NCBI RefSeq assembly: GCF_027942865.1
Contig: NC_134520.1
Span: 35,908,688-35,972,687, forward strand
Source: Odontesthes bonariensis
Lineage: Eukaryota > Chordata > Actinopteri > Atheriniformes > Atherinopsidae
Direction: 5' to 3'
DNA: 64,000 nt
Shown: one piece after another, positions 33,662 through 43,425 of the stretch
How the letters are laid out: each line of letters begins with the position of its first letter
How positions within the stretch are numbered: position 1 is the stretch's first letter
Translations under genes and position numbers: made by a program
The notes under the pieces: generated by a model
The model's database searches: none
The model's input: the letters and a program-made list of their open reading frames with translations, nothing else
Told to the model about the DNA's origin: nothing

Positions 33662-33905
33662 TTTTTTTATTAGAATTGGTATTATTATTATTGTTGCTAA
33701 TATACAATCATTGTAAATATTTTTACATATATTTTTTTATTTTTACAATATTTTTTTGAGCAACTTGAATTAATTAATTTGAATTGAATAAAGAATTTTT
33801 CTGTTCTATTCTATCAGAGAAGAACATTTGTTTGACGTGACGGTTACTTTGTTGAATAAACTTTTAATAAAGCTTTATTTATAAACCGTGTTGCCTTATA
33901 TCAAA
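32500..33905. repeat. Local tandem duplications
   Basis: A block with AAACCTAACCAAAGTCTGG, then GATTGATTGATTTTT, AGTAGT repeats, TTGTTGCTAATATACAATCA, and TTTGTTGAATAAACTTT occurs twice (about 32830-33420 and 33460-33905). A separate shorter duplication holds GTATCATGGACTGTATCGTTGA at 32554 and 32728. An AT-rich microsatellite of ATT and AGT units lies at 33555-33665. Confidence 0.7.
32953..33185 (-). mobile_element. L2/CR1-type LINE 3' end inside the duplicated block
   Basis: It has the same tail as 26079-26345, inserted between AGTAGTAGTAGTAGTC and AGTAGTCGAAG. It is absent from the second copy of the block, so it came after the duplication. Confidence 0.75.
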
Positions 33906-34131
33906 CTAATTTACTAGACTATCCGAACCAGCTAAAAAAAAAATAGATGCTTGTTGTCAGGATGGAATAAAAAGTTGAATCTGTGTTTCCCGACGGAACT
34001 TCTAAGAACCACATCCGGTGTACGTGAACAATACAGAGAAAGGCTAGCAGCGTTAGCTTAGCTTCCGTGTGGAGTCGTTTGCCAGTTTGTTTTTGGTGTC
34101 TGAGCTGAATCTGTGAGTGTGAGCAGCAACA

Positions 34132-34303
34132 ATGTCTTCAGCTCAGCATCTGAGAGAGTTTATCAGCCAGCGGCTCACTGCTGCTGCTGAGGAAATATTC
34201 TCAGAGTTTGAGAAAACCATCGTCCGGTACGAGGAGGAGATCGACCGGCAGCGCAGGCTGCTGGATGTCACCTGGAAACCCGGAATAAACTTACCCACAA
34301 TAG
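34132..34303 (+). CDS. Zinc-finger gene D, exon 1
   Basis: This is the family's N-terminal exon, 172 bp, ending ATAG/GTATGA, and nearly identical to that of gene C. It is preceded by the shared leader TGAGCTGAATCTGTGAGTGT. It joins exon 36817-37820 in phase, giving 391 residues. Confidence 0.88.
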
Positions 34304-35029
34304 GTATGAAACACTGGGATGGGCTGGAGTAAATAGCCCAGAAGTATCCGAGCTGCAGAGCTGGTGTCATTGGAAAAAGCTCAAAAGAAAAACAGCTTCA
34401 GTTTTTCCTTTATTACCTTTTTTTGGGGGGGAAAGACTGGAGCATATTGAGCAGAAATGTAAAGAAAAAAAACTTGATTTGGGAAATTATCGTCATCATA
34501 GGCTGTCATTGTGTTTGGTTATTGATATTGTCACGTTTAAATTTTATTTAGATGATTTTAAAGGTTTAAATTATCCCTCTTTGTAGAAGCATAAATAAAT
34601 AGCAAAGCTACAACAGAGCAGCTTAATCTGGGGATTGGTTGTAAAATTACATTTTGTGAAGCATCGTTTGCTCAGACGTCAGTAAAACTTCAGACCAATA
34701 ATAATAAATAATAGATTTAGAATATTTAATTTAATTTAATAGAAAGACTAAAGCTCCAAACAGCAGGTACGGAACACAGTGATGGGCTGGATGAACTCAC
34801 ACAGGAACAGACATCTTCAGGAAACACTTTACCTGTTCATGAAAAACGACCCGATGGTTAAAAACAGGAAGAAATCAGAAGCGACCCCACAGCCTCATTT
34901 TTGTTCACAATCACCCACCAGAGACCCGAGTTAGTCCGTGATAACTGTCTACTGAAGAGCCAGCAGCTGAGAGTCAGGAGGTGATGGTTGGTTCATAATA
35001 ATAATAATAATAATAGTGAGACTATTTAG

Positions 35030-35210
35030 ATGTTGCCCTGCTTCAACACACCTGATTCAGATCAAGACATCATTAACAGGCTTGTGCAGAACTTAACAAA
35101 CTGTTGAAGAGATCCATTTAATCTGAATCGGGTGTGTTGAAGCAGGAAAACATCTAAAACCTGCAGGACAGCGGCCCTCCAGGACCGACTTTGGACATCC
35201 CTGGGTTAAA
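35030..35210. mobile_element. hAT-type MITE fragment
   Basis: CCTGCTTCAACACACCTGAT and its reverse complement near 35130-35148 form a fold-back. It is followed by CAGGACAGCGGCCCTCCAGG and GACTTTGGACATCCCTG, the end of a very common fish hAT MITE. A degenerate half of a similar element is at 54505-54680. Confidence 0.6.
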
Positions 35211-35394
35211 TGATCAAGTTGAGCTGGGACACTAACTACTCGCTTATTAATAGCCGACTAAAGGTCAAGAAAGGCTTCCTGTAAACCTTCAGCTATATGC
35301 TTCTCAATGATGTCGTGCAGAAAGCAACAGGTTGGGTGGTACGCAGTTTTCACCTAATCACTCTAATTAACTCTAATTCACTCTTAATCACATT

Positions 35395-35555
35395 TTAACT
35401 TCTGATTTTATCTGATTTTTATCTATTGTTCTTATTTCTTTCTTTTTTGTTTAAAATTTAAATCCTGTTTTTTATTTCTACTGTTTTAATGTCTCTGTAA
35501 AGTACTTTGAATCCCCTTGTTGTTGAATTGTGCTGTACAAATAAACTTGCCTTGC
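35395..35555 (+). mobile_element. LINE 3' tail
   Basis: AAAGTACTTTGAATCCCCTT, then GTGCTGTACAAATAAACTTG, is the plus-strand form of the LINE tail. Confidence 0.65.
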
Positions 35556-35575
35556 CACACACATATATGGCTACG

Positions 35576-35743
35576 GAAGAGTATTAGGGCCAGGCATAAG
35601 AAAATATATTTATATTTTGGCTGTCGAGAATAAAGTATTAGATGATGGACCAGGGGAGTTGACTTTTTTCTCAAAAATTCGACTTTATTCTCGACAGGCA
35701 AAATATTATTATTTTTTTCTTATGCCTGGCCCTAATACTCTTC
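35576..35743. mobile_element. Short fold-back element
   Basis: GAAGAGTATTAGGGCCAGGC at 35576 pairs with GCCTGGCCCTAATACTCTTC ending at 35743. The centre has a second inverted pair (GTCGAGAATAAAGT / ACTTTATTCTCGAC). Confidence 0.75.
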
Positions 35744-35804
35744 TGTACATGGCTGTTCGAACTGTGGAAATAGTTTGAATAATTTGAAATAACTTAATCC
35801 TTAA

Positions 35805-36739
35805 AGGGACAGTTCGCCTCTTTGGACATGAAGCTGTGTAACATCCCATATCAGCAACATCATTTCTGAACATCTTCTTACCCCCTGCTGCGTCCTGTGA
35901 GCAGAGTTCCAGCCTCGTTTTGGTGTTGATGAAGGTAGTCCGGCTAGTTGGCTGGGGTTTAAAAAATAAAGCCTTTTGCTTCTCAGAACAATATGCGTTC
36001 AACAGAGTAATACATTTGCATCACAAAATGGTTCTCCAGGGAAAAGTCAGACCTCACAATCGCTTGGGACTATTTTCTCTCCCTTCGTATCACTGCCTGC
36101 TGCCGCCTGCCGACAGCCGCGCCTGTTACGCTGTTTGCTGCTCGGAAGCAGGGGACTGCTCGGTCTGCACAGCAGGTAAAGGAAAGGAAAGGAAAGAGAA
36201 GGAAAAGAAACAAAAGAAAAGGAAAGAGAAGAGAAGAGAAGGAAAAGGAAAGGAATCTAAAGAAATGTAAAGGAAAGGAAAGACGCCTGTTACGGTGTTT
36301 GCTGCTCGGTCTGCACTTCGGTCTGCACAGCAGGCAAGTCAGACCTCACAATCTCTTGGCCCTATTTTCTCTCCCTTCGTATCACTGCCTGCTGTGCAGA
36401 CCGAGCAGCAAACACCGTAACAGGCGCGGCTATCGCTAGGTGGCTTGACGCAGTGATACGAAGGGAGAGAAAATAGGGCCAAGAGATTGTGAGGTCTGAC
36501 TTTTTCCTGGAGAACCATTTTGTGATGCAAATGTATTACTCTGTTGAACGCATATTGTTCTGAGAAGCAAAAGGCTTTATTTTTTAAACCCCAGCCAACT
36601 AGCCGGACTACCTTCATCAACACCAAAGCGAGGCTGGAACTCTGCTCACAGGACGCAGCAGGGGGTAAGAAGATGTTCAGAAATGATGTTGCTGATATGG
36701 GATGTTACACAGCTTCATGTCAAGAGGCGAACTGTCCCT
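35805..36739. mobile_element. TTAA-flanked fold-back element, copy 2
   Basis: TTAA lies at 35801-35804 and 36740-36743, with ends AGGGACAGTTCGCC / GGCGAACTGTCCCT. It has the same arms as 2485-3361. The centre is GGAAA-rich (36177-36285). It ends 77 bp before the acceptor of exon 2 of gene D. Confidence 0.88.
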
Positions 36740-36816
36740 TTAATCTCTGTCCAGATATTTCCCAAACTAATCCTGTCGCGGTTTCTTTCCATTATTGTGT
36801 CCTTCATTCTCTGCAG

Positions 36817-37820
36817 ACCTCCCACAGCAACTCGACTGTAAGGAGGAGGAGGTTCTTGCTGACCAGTCGCTCTGTAGCCAGGAGAAAGATCCCAGTCTGG
36901 ACCAAGAGGAAGCCGAACTTCCACAGATTAAAGAGGAGCAGGAGGAACTCTGCACCAGTCAGGAGGGCGAGCTGCTTGCGCTGAAGGAGGAGACGGATAC
37001 CTTCATGGTGACTGTGAACTTTGATGAAAGTGACCACATTGAACCAGAGCGAAACAGACACAATCTCCTTTTTCAAGACTTTCCTGTAGCTGGGAACCAA
37101 GATCAACTGGAAAGGATGCACGAAGTGCCAGGATCGGCCAGAAATGCCGAGTTTTTCCACAGTTACAATGTGAACAGCGCCGCCATACCAAAGAGTCAGT
37201 GTAATACGGACACAGGTAAAAAGCCTGTACAGTGTGATGTTTGTGGGAAAACATTTAAACACAAACACCAAATCAAGACGCATTACAGAATCCACACCGG
37301 CGAGAAGCCGTATTCTTGTGAAATATGCGGCGCGAGCTTCGCTCAAACCGGTAGTTTGTACGTGCACATGAGAACTCACACAGGCGAGTATTTCCAGTGC
37401 AGCACATGTGGGAAAAAATTCAAAGAGTTGTCGCACCTGAAAACGCACAAGAGAACTCACACGGGCGAAAAACCGTATTCGTGTCAAATATGCGGAAAAA
37501 GTTTCAGGCACAGCGGCACTCTGACGGTCCACATGAGAACTCACACCCACGAGAAGCCGTATACCTGCGAAATGTGCGGTAAGGGTTTCAACCAGAGCAC
37601 TAATCTGTTGACCCACATGAGAACTCACACGGGTGAAAAACCGTATTCGTGTCAAATATGTGGAAAAAGTTTCAGGCACAGGGGTACTCTGACCGACCAC
37701 ATGATAACCCACACAGACGAGAAGCCGTATTCCTGTCAAATATGTGGCAGGAGCTTCAGACGTAGAGGCGCCTGGACCGAACACATGGGCACTCACACGG
37801 ATGAAAATCTGCAGTCCTGA
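36817..37820 (+). CDS. Zinc-finger gene D, exon 2 (linker plus 7 C2H2 fingers)
   Basis: The acceptor TTCTCTGCAG opens the family linker ([49 protein letters not shown]). Seven complete fingers follow (CDVC, CEIC, CSTC, CQIC, CEMC, CQIC, CQIC). The third is preceded by the divergent TGEYFQ linker, seen also in gene B and decayed gene A. The protein ends TDENLQS. With exon 34132-34303 it makes 391 residues. It is probably a nuclear DNA-binding regulator; the target is unknown. A piggyBac-like element sits 48 bp after the stop, in the 3' UTR. Confidence 0.9.
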
Positions 37821-37868
37821 AATGTTTTCTGCGAAGAATTATCTGAGAAAGACTTTGTACAAGTTTAA

Positions 37869-38617
37869 CCCATTTAGGCCGGAGAAGCATTGCCGCATTT
37901 CTACCTTTAAGGCCGGGAAATCGTAGACGTTTTTTCTCATGTATAAGGTTGTTTTGCACCAATTATTGACCTCTGCGCCAATGAAATGCATTATAATAGA
38001 CACGTGAGAGTGTCGTCATGTTCCTCGTGTCATTGTTTTGAAGTTAAGTTACATCGAACAAGCATAGAGGACTTTCAGTGGGAAGACATTTCAGATGGGA
38101 GCGATTGTGAGGAGTTTCTTGGCTTTGATGATGCTGATGAACGTGCTGACCCAGTTGATGGAGATTTATGGCGAGCACATATGTTTGAGGATGACGATGA
38201 GGATGATTTTGAAGGGTTTGAATGTGAGAGGAAGACTGACAATTACCACCGTAATCAACGGAGAGATTTCAACCGCACACCAGGGGGGAAAGTCAGTTTA
38301 CCTGCAGATGCCACACCGTCGCAGGCATTTAATCTAATTGAAAATAGTGCCGTTCCTGCACTTTACTTTTTACATTTTCTATTTTCGTGAAGGTGTATGT
38401 AAATAAACTCAATTTCCAAAGAAAGCCACAGGTGTAAGCTCTCAAATACTTTTTGAATTTTGTTTCTATCTGCTACAGAGGCTGAGAAATCAATCATTTA
38501 GTAGGCGTTGACACAATTGCTGAATTTCCAGAAAAACTTCAGGTTTTAGGGGGTCTTTCTGAAATCGCCCGTAGGTTTTACAGGCATTCTTTTCCAGGCG
38601 TTTTAGGCCTAAATGGG
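37869..38617 (+). mobile_element. piggyBac-like element in the 3' UTR of gene D
   Basis: TTAA 37865-37868 precedes CCCATTTAGGCC, and GGCCTAAATGGG precedes TTAA 38618-38621. The ends match the CCC/GGG rule of piggyBac. Inside is the N-terminal part of a piggyBac-type transposase (37986-38390). An AATAAA at about 38400 could end transcripts of the element. Confidence 0.88.
37986..38390 (+). pseudogene. piggyBac-type transposase, N-terminal remnant
   Basis: The 134-residue reading has an acidic N-terminal region (SDGSDCEEFLGFDDADERAD, EDDDEDDFEGFECE), then FNRTPGGKVSLPADATPSQA. That corresponds to the F-G-PG-K--LP-DATP stretch at the start of the transposase domain in PGBD-type proteins. It then runs into a stop, so none of the catalytic Asp residues remain and it cannot be active. 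Loss is by internal deletion: both ends of the element are intact. Confidence 0.72.
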
Positions 38618-38621
38618 TTAA

Positions 38622-39159
38622 AAGGAGAGTTTTTAAATTTAAAGCCGACCAATTATATGAATTTATTTAAAGATGCAGTGTCTTAAGATGGGTCCAATAA
38701 TCATATTCAGTCCAGGTTTTCATTTGTATCAAAGTCCTGAGCCACTCTACGTTTTTCATGTGATGTCAGGAAAACAGGAAACAGCTGCAGTGATTCAGTG
38801 AAACGTGAATGGGAACACGGTGTATGAGGTAAAAACAAGAGTTTGTACAATTCTAACGAGCTCCAAAGTCAGTACAGGAGTACTGTAAGAAAGAAATGTA
38901 AAGTTTCTGTAAAGTGCTCATTTTCTTGTGCATATTTAAATGTTTCCTTGTATAACCAAAAGCTGGGAAGTCCCGTCTGTTCCGATGACTCGGCTCCACT
39001 GTTCTGTTCAGGAACTGTTACAAACATTTTCAGTATATTTACAGAATAAACTTTAGAATAAAATCAAGAATATCCACAGAGTTGCTGTTATGACATTTCT
39101 GGAACAGAAGTTTAATTCTTGGCTGTTGATTTCCTGTTGGATATGGGTCAGACTGGGTA
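38622..39159. other. Intergenic stretch after gene D
   Basis: No gene or repeat was recognised with confidence. Confidence 0.4.
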
Positions 39160-39167
39160 CTGTAGGC

Positions 39168-39727
39168 CAGTGTTCCCCAACCCTTTTTGGCCTGAGTACC
39201 GCCTCACACATACAACGCTTGCGATGATTCTCCAAAAGTAGAGCAACACAGTGGTTATTACATGAAAATCATTTTATTTAATATCCTTAACTTGAACATA
39301 AAATTCTCAGGCTTTCTCTCTCTTTTTTTGTAACCTCAGTTGAATTCAACATAAGAATAAAAAACATTTTCTTGAAATATGAATAATTAACCAAAACAGA
39401 ATAAATACTAAATCAAAATAATCTTCCTTTGTTATCTAACTTAAACAAGTAACATTTCTCTCTCTTTTTAAGAATACATGAACAGGCCTAACTCATGTAA
39501 CATTCATCACAAAACTGGAGTCTCCTTCATAAACAGTCCTCCATAAAAGTGCTTTTTAATAGTTAATATCTGAAACAAAACCTTTATCAAAATACTCACT
39601 ACTGTAGTATAATCTGGTCTCTAGTGAGACACTTGAGCTTGCTTGTCTTTCATCAGCTTTGCTAGATGAAAAAAATATAATAAATAAATAAAAACTCCCC
39701 GTGCGTACCCCCGGTTGGGAAACACTG
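39168..39727. mobile_element. hAT-type MITE with 8-bp target duplication
   Basis: The ends CAGTGTTCCCCAACC and GGTTGGGAAACACTG are flanked by CTGTAGGC at 39160-39167 and 39728-39735. The 560-bp interior is AT-rich and non-coding. Confidence 0.88.
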
Positions 39728-40009
39728 CTGTAGGCAACCAGAACACCTGATAAATCCAACTCCAAACCCAGCTTTCAGCTTTTTCTGTCACGTTTCTTTG
39801 TGCCTTTCTGTGATTATTGTAATTGCTCATTAATTGTGGTCCTTCATGTGTTTGTTGACGTTGGGCAGCTCTGGTTCTCCTGACTCTGGACCGGGCCTGT
39901 CTGCTCGTTGTCATGGCTCTACAGGACTGTTGTATCTATCTTTGTGATTTTATTTTTGAAATAAATATTCAGAGTTTTGTTGTAAACTCTAAAGCAAACG
40001 TGCCTGAAT

Positions 40010-40258
40010 GCTTTTTTTTTTTTTTTTTTTTTTGAGGAATGTGCGACCACATCCAGGATCCAGATCTGGGATTGGTCCATTTAAAAGTGCATTGATTGAG
40101 CTGCTTCATGTTCTGACTCATTTAGCTCATCCAGATGTGACTTTTAGGCAAGGCAAGGCAATTTTATTTATAGAGCACAATTCGTACACAAGGCAATTCA
40201 AAGTGCTTCACAGCTACATAAAATCACAAGAAGGCAATAAAATCATTAAAAATAAAAA

Positions 40259-40289
<31 letters not shown>

Positions 40290-40320
40290 TAAATTTTAAA
40301 AATAAAATAAAAAAACATTA
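40010..40320 (-). mobile_element. Poly-T run and LINE 3' tail
   Basis: A T run lies at 40011-40033. GGCAAGGCAAGGCAATTTTA, then TTCAAAGTGCTTCACAG, is a LINE tail in reverse, ending in an AATA/ATA-rich microsatellite at 40255-40310. Confidence 0.65.
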
Positions 40321-40833
40321 AAAATAATCATTAATTTTTAACTTTTAACTGAAATAACGACTGAACGTCTCATTTGAATGAGGACGTCAGCTGTGATTGA
40401 TACAACACTCACACAACTGGTCAAATATCATTTTCACGTCGGTGTGAAACTTCTCTAAATCAATTTTCAAGCCTTTTATGGGTTTTCTTTTTAACTCTGG
40501 ATCGGGCCCTTGGGAGCCTTCAGCCAACATATGTTAGCCTTCTTCCTCGTTGCTTTTTTAGAGCTGGATTTTAAAGAAATTTTAACCAAACTGCAACAGG
40601 AAACCGGCAATATCTGATGCTGAACGCTTGTAATTTGCCCCAATTTTTTTCAGATTGCTGATGCCTTGGACCTTATTTGAAAAACACCTCCAGAACAGAT
40701 TTTAAAGGAGCATTCCTGATAGAAAAACAGCTTTCTCTGTTTCGTAAATGACACCAACGATGACAGTGTTACTACTAGAGTTAGAAAAACAAAAGCAATC
40801 GTTAATGGCATGAAACCATTTTGAGGTTTATAT

Positions 40834-41875
40834 ACCCATCCATCCATCCATCCATTTATATACCCATCCATCCATCCATTCATTTATATACCCATCCATC
40901 CATCTATCCATCCATCCATCCATTTATATACCCATCCATCCATCCATTCATTTATATACCCATCCATCCATCTATCCATCCATCCATCCATTTATATACC
41001 CATCCATCCATCCATTCATTTATATACCCATCCATCCATCCATCCATTCATTTATATATCCATCCATCCATTCATTTATATACCCATCCATCCATCCATC
41101 CATCCATTCATTTATATTCCCATCCATCCATCCATTTATATACCTATACATCCATTTATGTACCCATCCATCCATTCATTTATACACCCATCCATCCATC
41201 CATTTATACACCCATCCATCCATTCATTTATATACCCATCCATCCATCCATCCATTTATACACCCATCCATCCATCCATTTATACACCCATCCATCCATC
41301 CATTTATACACCCATCCATCCATCCATTTATACAACCATCCATCCATTCATTTATATACCTATCCATTCATTTATATATCCATCCATCCATTCATTTATA
41401 TATCCATCTATCCATTCATTTATATACCCATCCATTCATTTATATATCCATCCATCCATTAATTTATATACCTATTCATCCATTCATTCATTTATATATC
41501 TATCCATCCATTTATACACCCATCCATCCATCCATTTATACACCCATCCATCCATTCATTTATATACCTATCCATTCATTTATATATCCATCCATCCATT
41601 CATTTATATATCCATCTATCCATTCATTTATAGACCCATCCATTCATTTATATATCCATCCATCCATTCATTTATATATCCATCCATCCATTCATTTATA
41701 TATCCATCTATCCATTCATTTATAGACCCATCCATTCATTTATATATCCATCCATCCATTAATTTATATACCTATTCATCCATTCATTCATTTATATATC
41801 TATCCATCCATTTATATACCCATCCATCCATCCATTTATACACCCATCCATCCATCCATTTATACACCCATCCCA
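40834..41875. repeat. Long CCAT-based satellite
   Basis: More than 1 kb of variable CATC and CATT repeats is punctuated by TTTATATACCC or TTTATACACCC about every 30-40 bases. The readings it opens (repeated [12 protein letters not shown]) are a consequence of the 4-bp period and not genes. It lies upstream of gene E. Confidence 0.95.
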
Positions 41876-42099
41876 GGCTCCAGCTGTGAGGTTACAGTAC
41901 AGTTAGGGTTAGTTTAGTTTTTAGTTTTTCTCTGTTATCTCCTGTTTCACACTCCGGTCCAGCAGGTGGCGGTAATGTGACCGCCATGAAACCCGGAGAG
42001 AAGAAGACTTTCACCGGGTCACACCTGGCGGAAGGAAGCTGACAGCGTCCTGGTTCTCCCGGTCAGGAGTTCCTCCTCATTCTCATCTGAGCAGCAACA

Positions 42100-42262
42100 A
42101 TGTCTTCAGTTCAGCATCTGAGAGAGTTTATCAGCCAGCGGCTCACTGCTGCTGCTGAGGAAATATTCTCAGAGTTTGAGAAAACCATCGGCCGGTACGA
42201 GGAGGAGATCGGCCGGCAGCGCAGGCTGCTGGATGTCAGCTGGGTGAACTCATTCCCAGCAG
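42100..42262 (+). CDS. Zinc-finger gene E, exon 1 (variant end)
   Basis: This is the family N-terminus with Val for Ala at residue 4 (MSSVQHLREF). The last nine codons differ: DVSWVNSFPAG, in place of the DVTWKPxINLPTI-type ending. The donor CAG/GTACGG keeps phase 1, so exon 47211-48220 still joins in frame (390 residues). The upstream leader also differs, apart from the last bases (TGAGCAGCAACA), so E is the most divergent first exon. Confidence 0.82.
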
Positions 42263-42353
42263 GTACGGAGCACTCATCCACCAATCATTTCTGCAACAAC
42301 TGGCTCTATTCCTGAAACCCAGGCCACCTAACAGCTGTTTAAGAATATATTTA

Positions 42354-43276
42354 GTCTTTATCAAATCAAATCAAATTGATTTATATAGCACATTTCATGT
42401 ACAAACAGTTCAAAGTGCTTTACATAAAATAAAAGCATTTAAATGAATTTAAACACAAGCAACAGTCCAGATAAGTTCAAAGATATCGTGCAGATTTCAT
42501 GCATAGACACATGAGAACAGAAATGTTTTTAACCTGGATTTAAAAATGTCTCCATTTGGTGAAAGTTTAATCTCCACTGGCAGTTTGTTCCACTTGTTTG
42601 CAGCATAACAGCTAAATGCTGCTTCTCCATGTTTAGTCTGGACTCTGGACTGGACCAGCTGACCTGAGTCCTTGGATCTAAGAGCTCTGCTGGCTTTATA
42701 TTCTCTGAACAGATCACAGATGTAAACCATCAGCAGGCTTTTAAAATCTATTCTGTGACTGACTGGAAGCCAGAGTAAAGATTTTAAAGCTGCTGTGATG
42801 TGTTCAGACAAACGTGAGATGGAATTAAAAGGGCCAATCATACACAAACTAGATAACAGAATATCAAAGAAGCAGCACCGGATCGTGATTTTAAGTACTT
42901 AGATTAGTTGTGAGAACATTGAATAGTTTTTAAATATGATTTGGTTTAATTTGAAAATGTAGAAAGGAAAGCTTGGATTTGTGAGTGTGAGATTTAGCTA
43001 ATAACAAGTTATTCATATCATTGCTATTGGCTTCAGTAGGGGGATTTTGCCAAAGAAATTGCTCTTGCCTTTCTGATTTGTTGTTTGACTTTATTTCTGA
43101 GACCTTTTAAAAATCAGGTGATTTGTACTTAATTTTGACTTCAGGAACTTTTTAAGTGAGGCATCTCTTTTTTTCATTGACTCCCAGAGATTACTGTTAA
43201 ACCAAGGTAAATTTCGTTTTGCATTAGTTTTTTTGCCCCTTATTTTTGTGTATGTCAGAAAAATATCTTTAGGCAA
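42354..43276 (-). mobile_element. L2/CR1-type LINE, 3' half, cut by a later LINE
   Basis: The tail at 42360-42440 is the same family as at 26079. The minus strand then reads LLWLPVSHRIDFKSLLMVYI ... HGEAAFSCYAANKWNKLPVE (42497-42847). Further on (43091-43276) it gives KRNLPWFNSNLWESMKKRDA. The 5' piece of apparently the same element resumes at 46700-47161. Confidence 0.75.
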
Positions 43277-43425
43277 GGCAAGGCATCTTTATTTATATAG
43301 CGCATTTCATACCACAGGCAACTCAATGTGCTTTACATAAAGACAAGGCATTTAAAAGAACAGAAAAACAAGCAATTTAAAGAGAATAAAAAAATAGAAT
43401 AAACATTAAAACACAGTTAAAAACG
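43270..43425 (-). mobile_element. LINE 3' tail
   Basis: GGCAAGGCAAGGCATCTTTA, then ATAGCGCATTTCATACCACA, is another LINE tail in reverse. Confidence 0.65.

Noticed and set aside
36804-37796. 330-codon minus-strand ORF opposite gene D fingers, and similar ones opposite B, C, E and F
   Set aside because: They read the reverse of the finger repeat (recurring RIRLLxRVSSHV). The plus strand has splice sites, phase and conserved fingers; the minus strand has none of these.
40821-41889. Two long ORFs (213 and 243 codons) of repeated PSIHLYTH
   Set aside because: They are products of the CCAT-type repeat, which rarely makes stops in these frames. Composition and repetition rule out genes.
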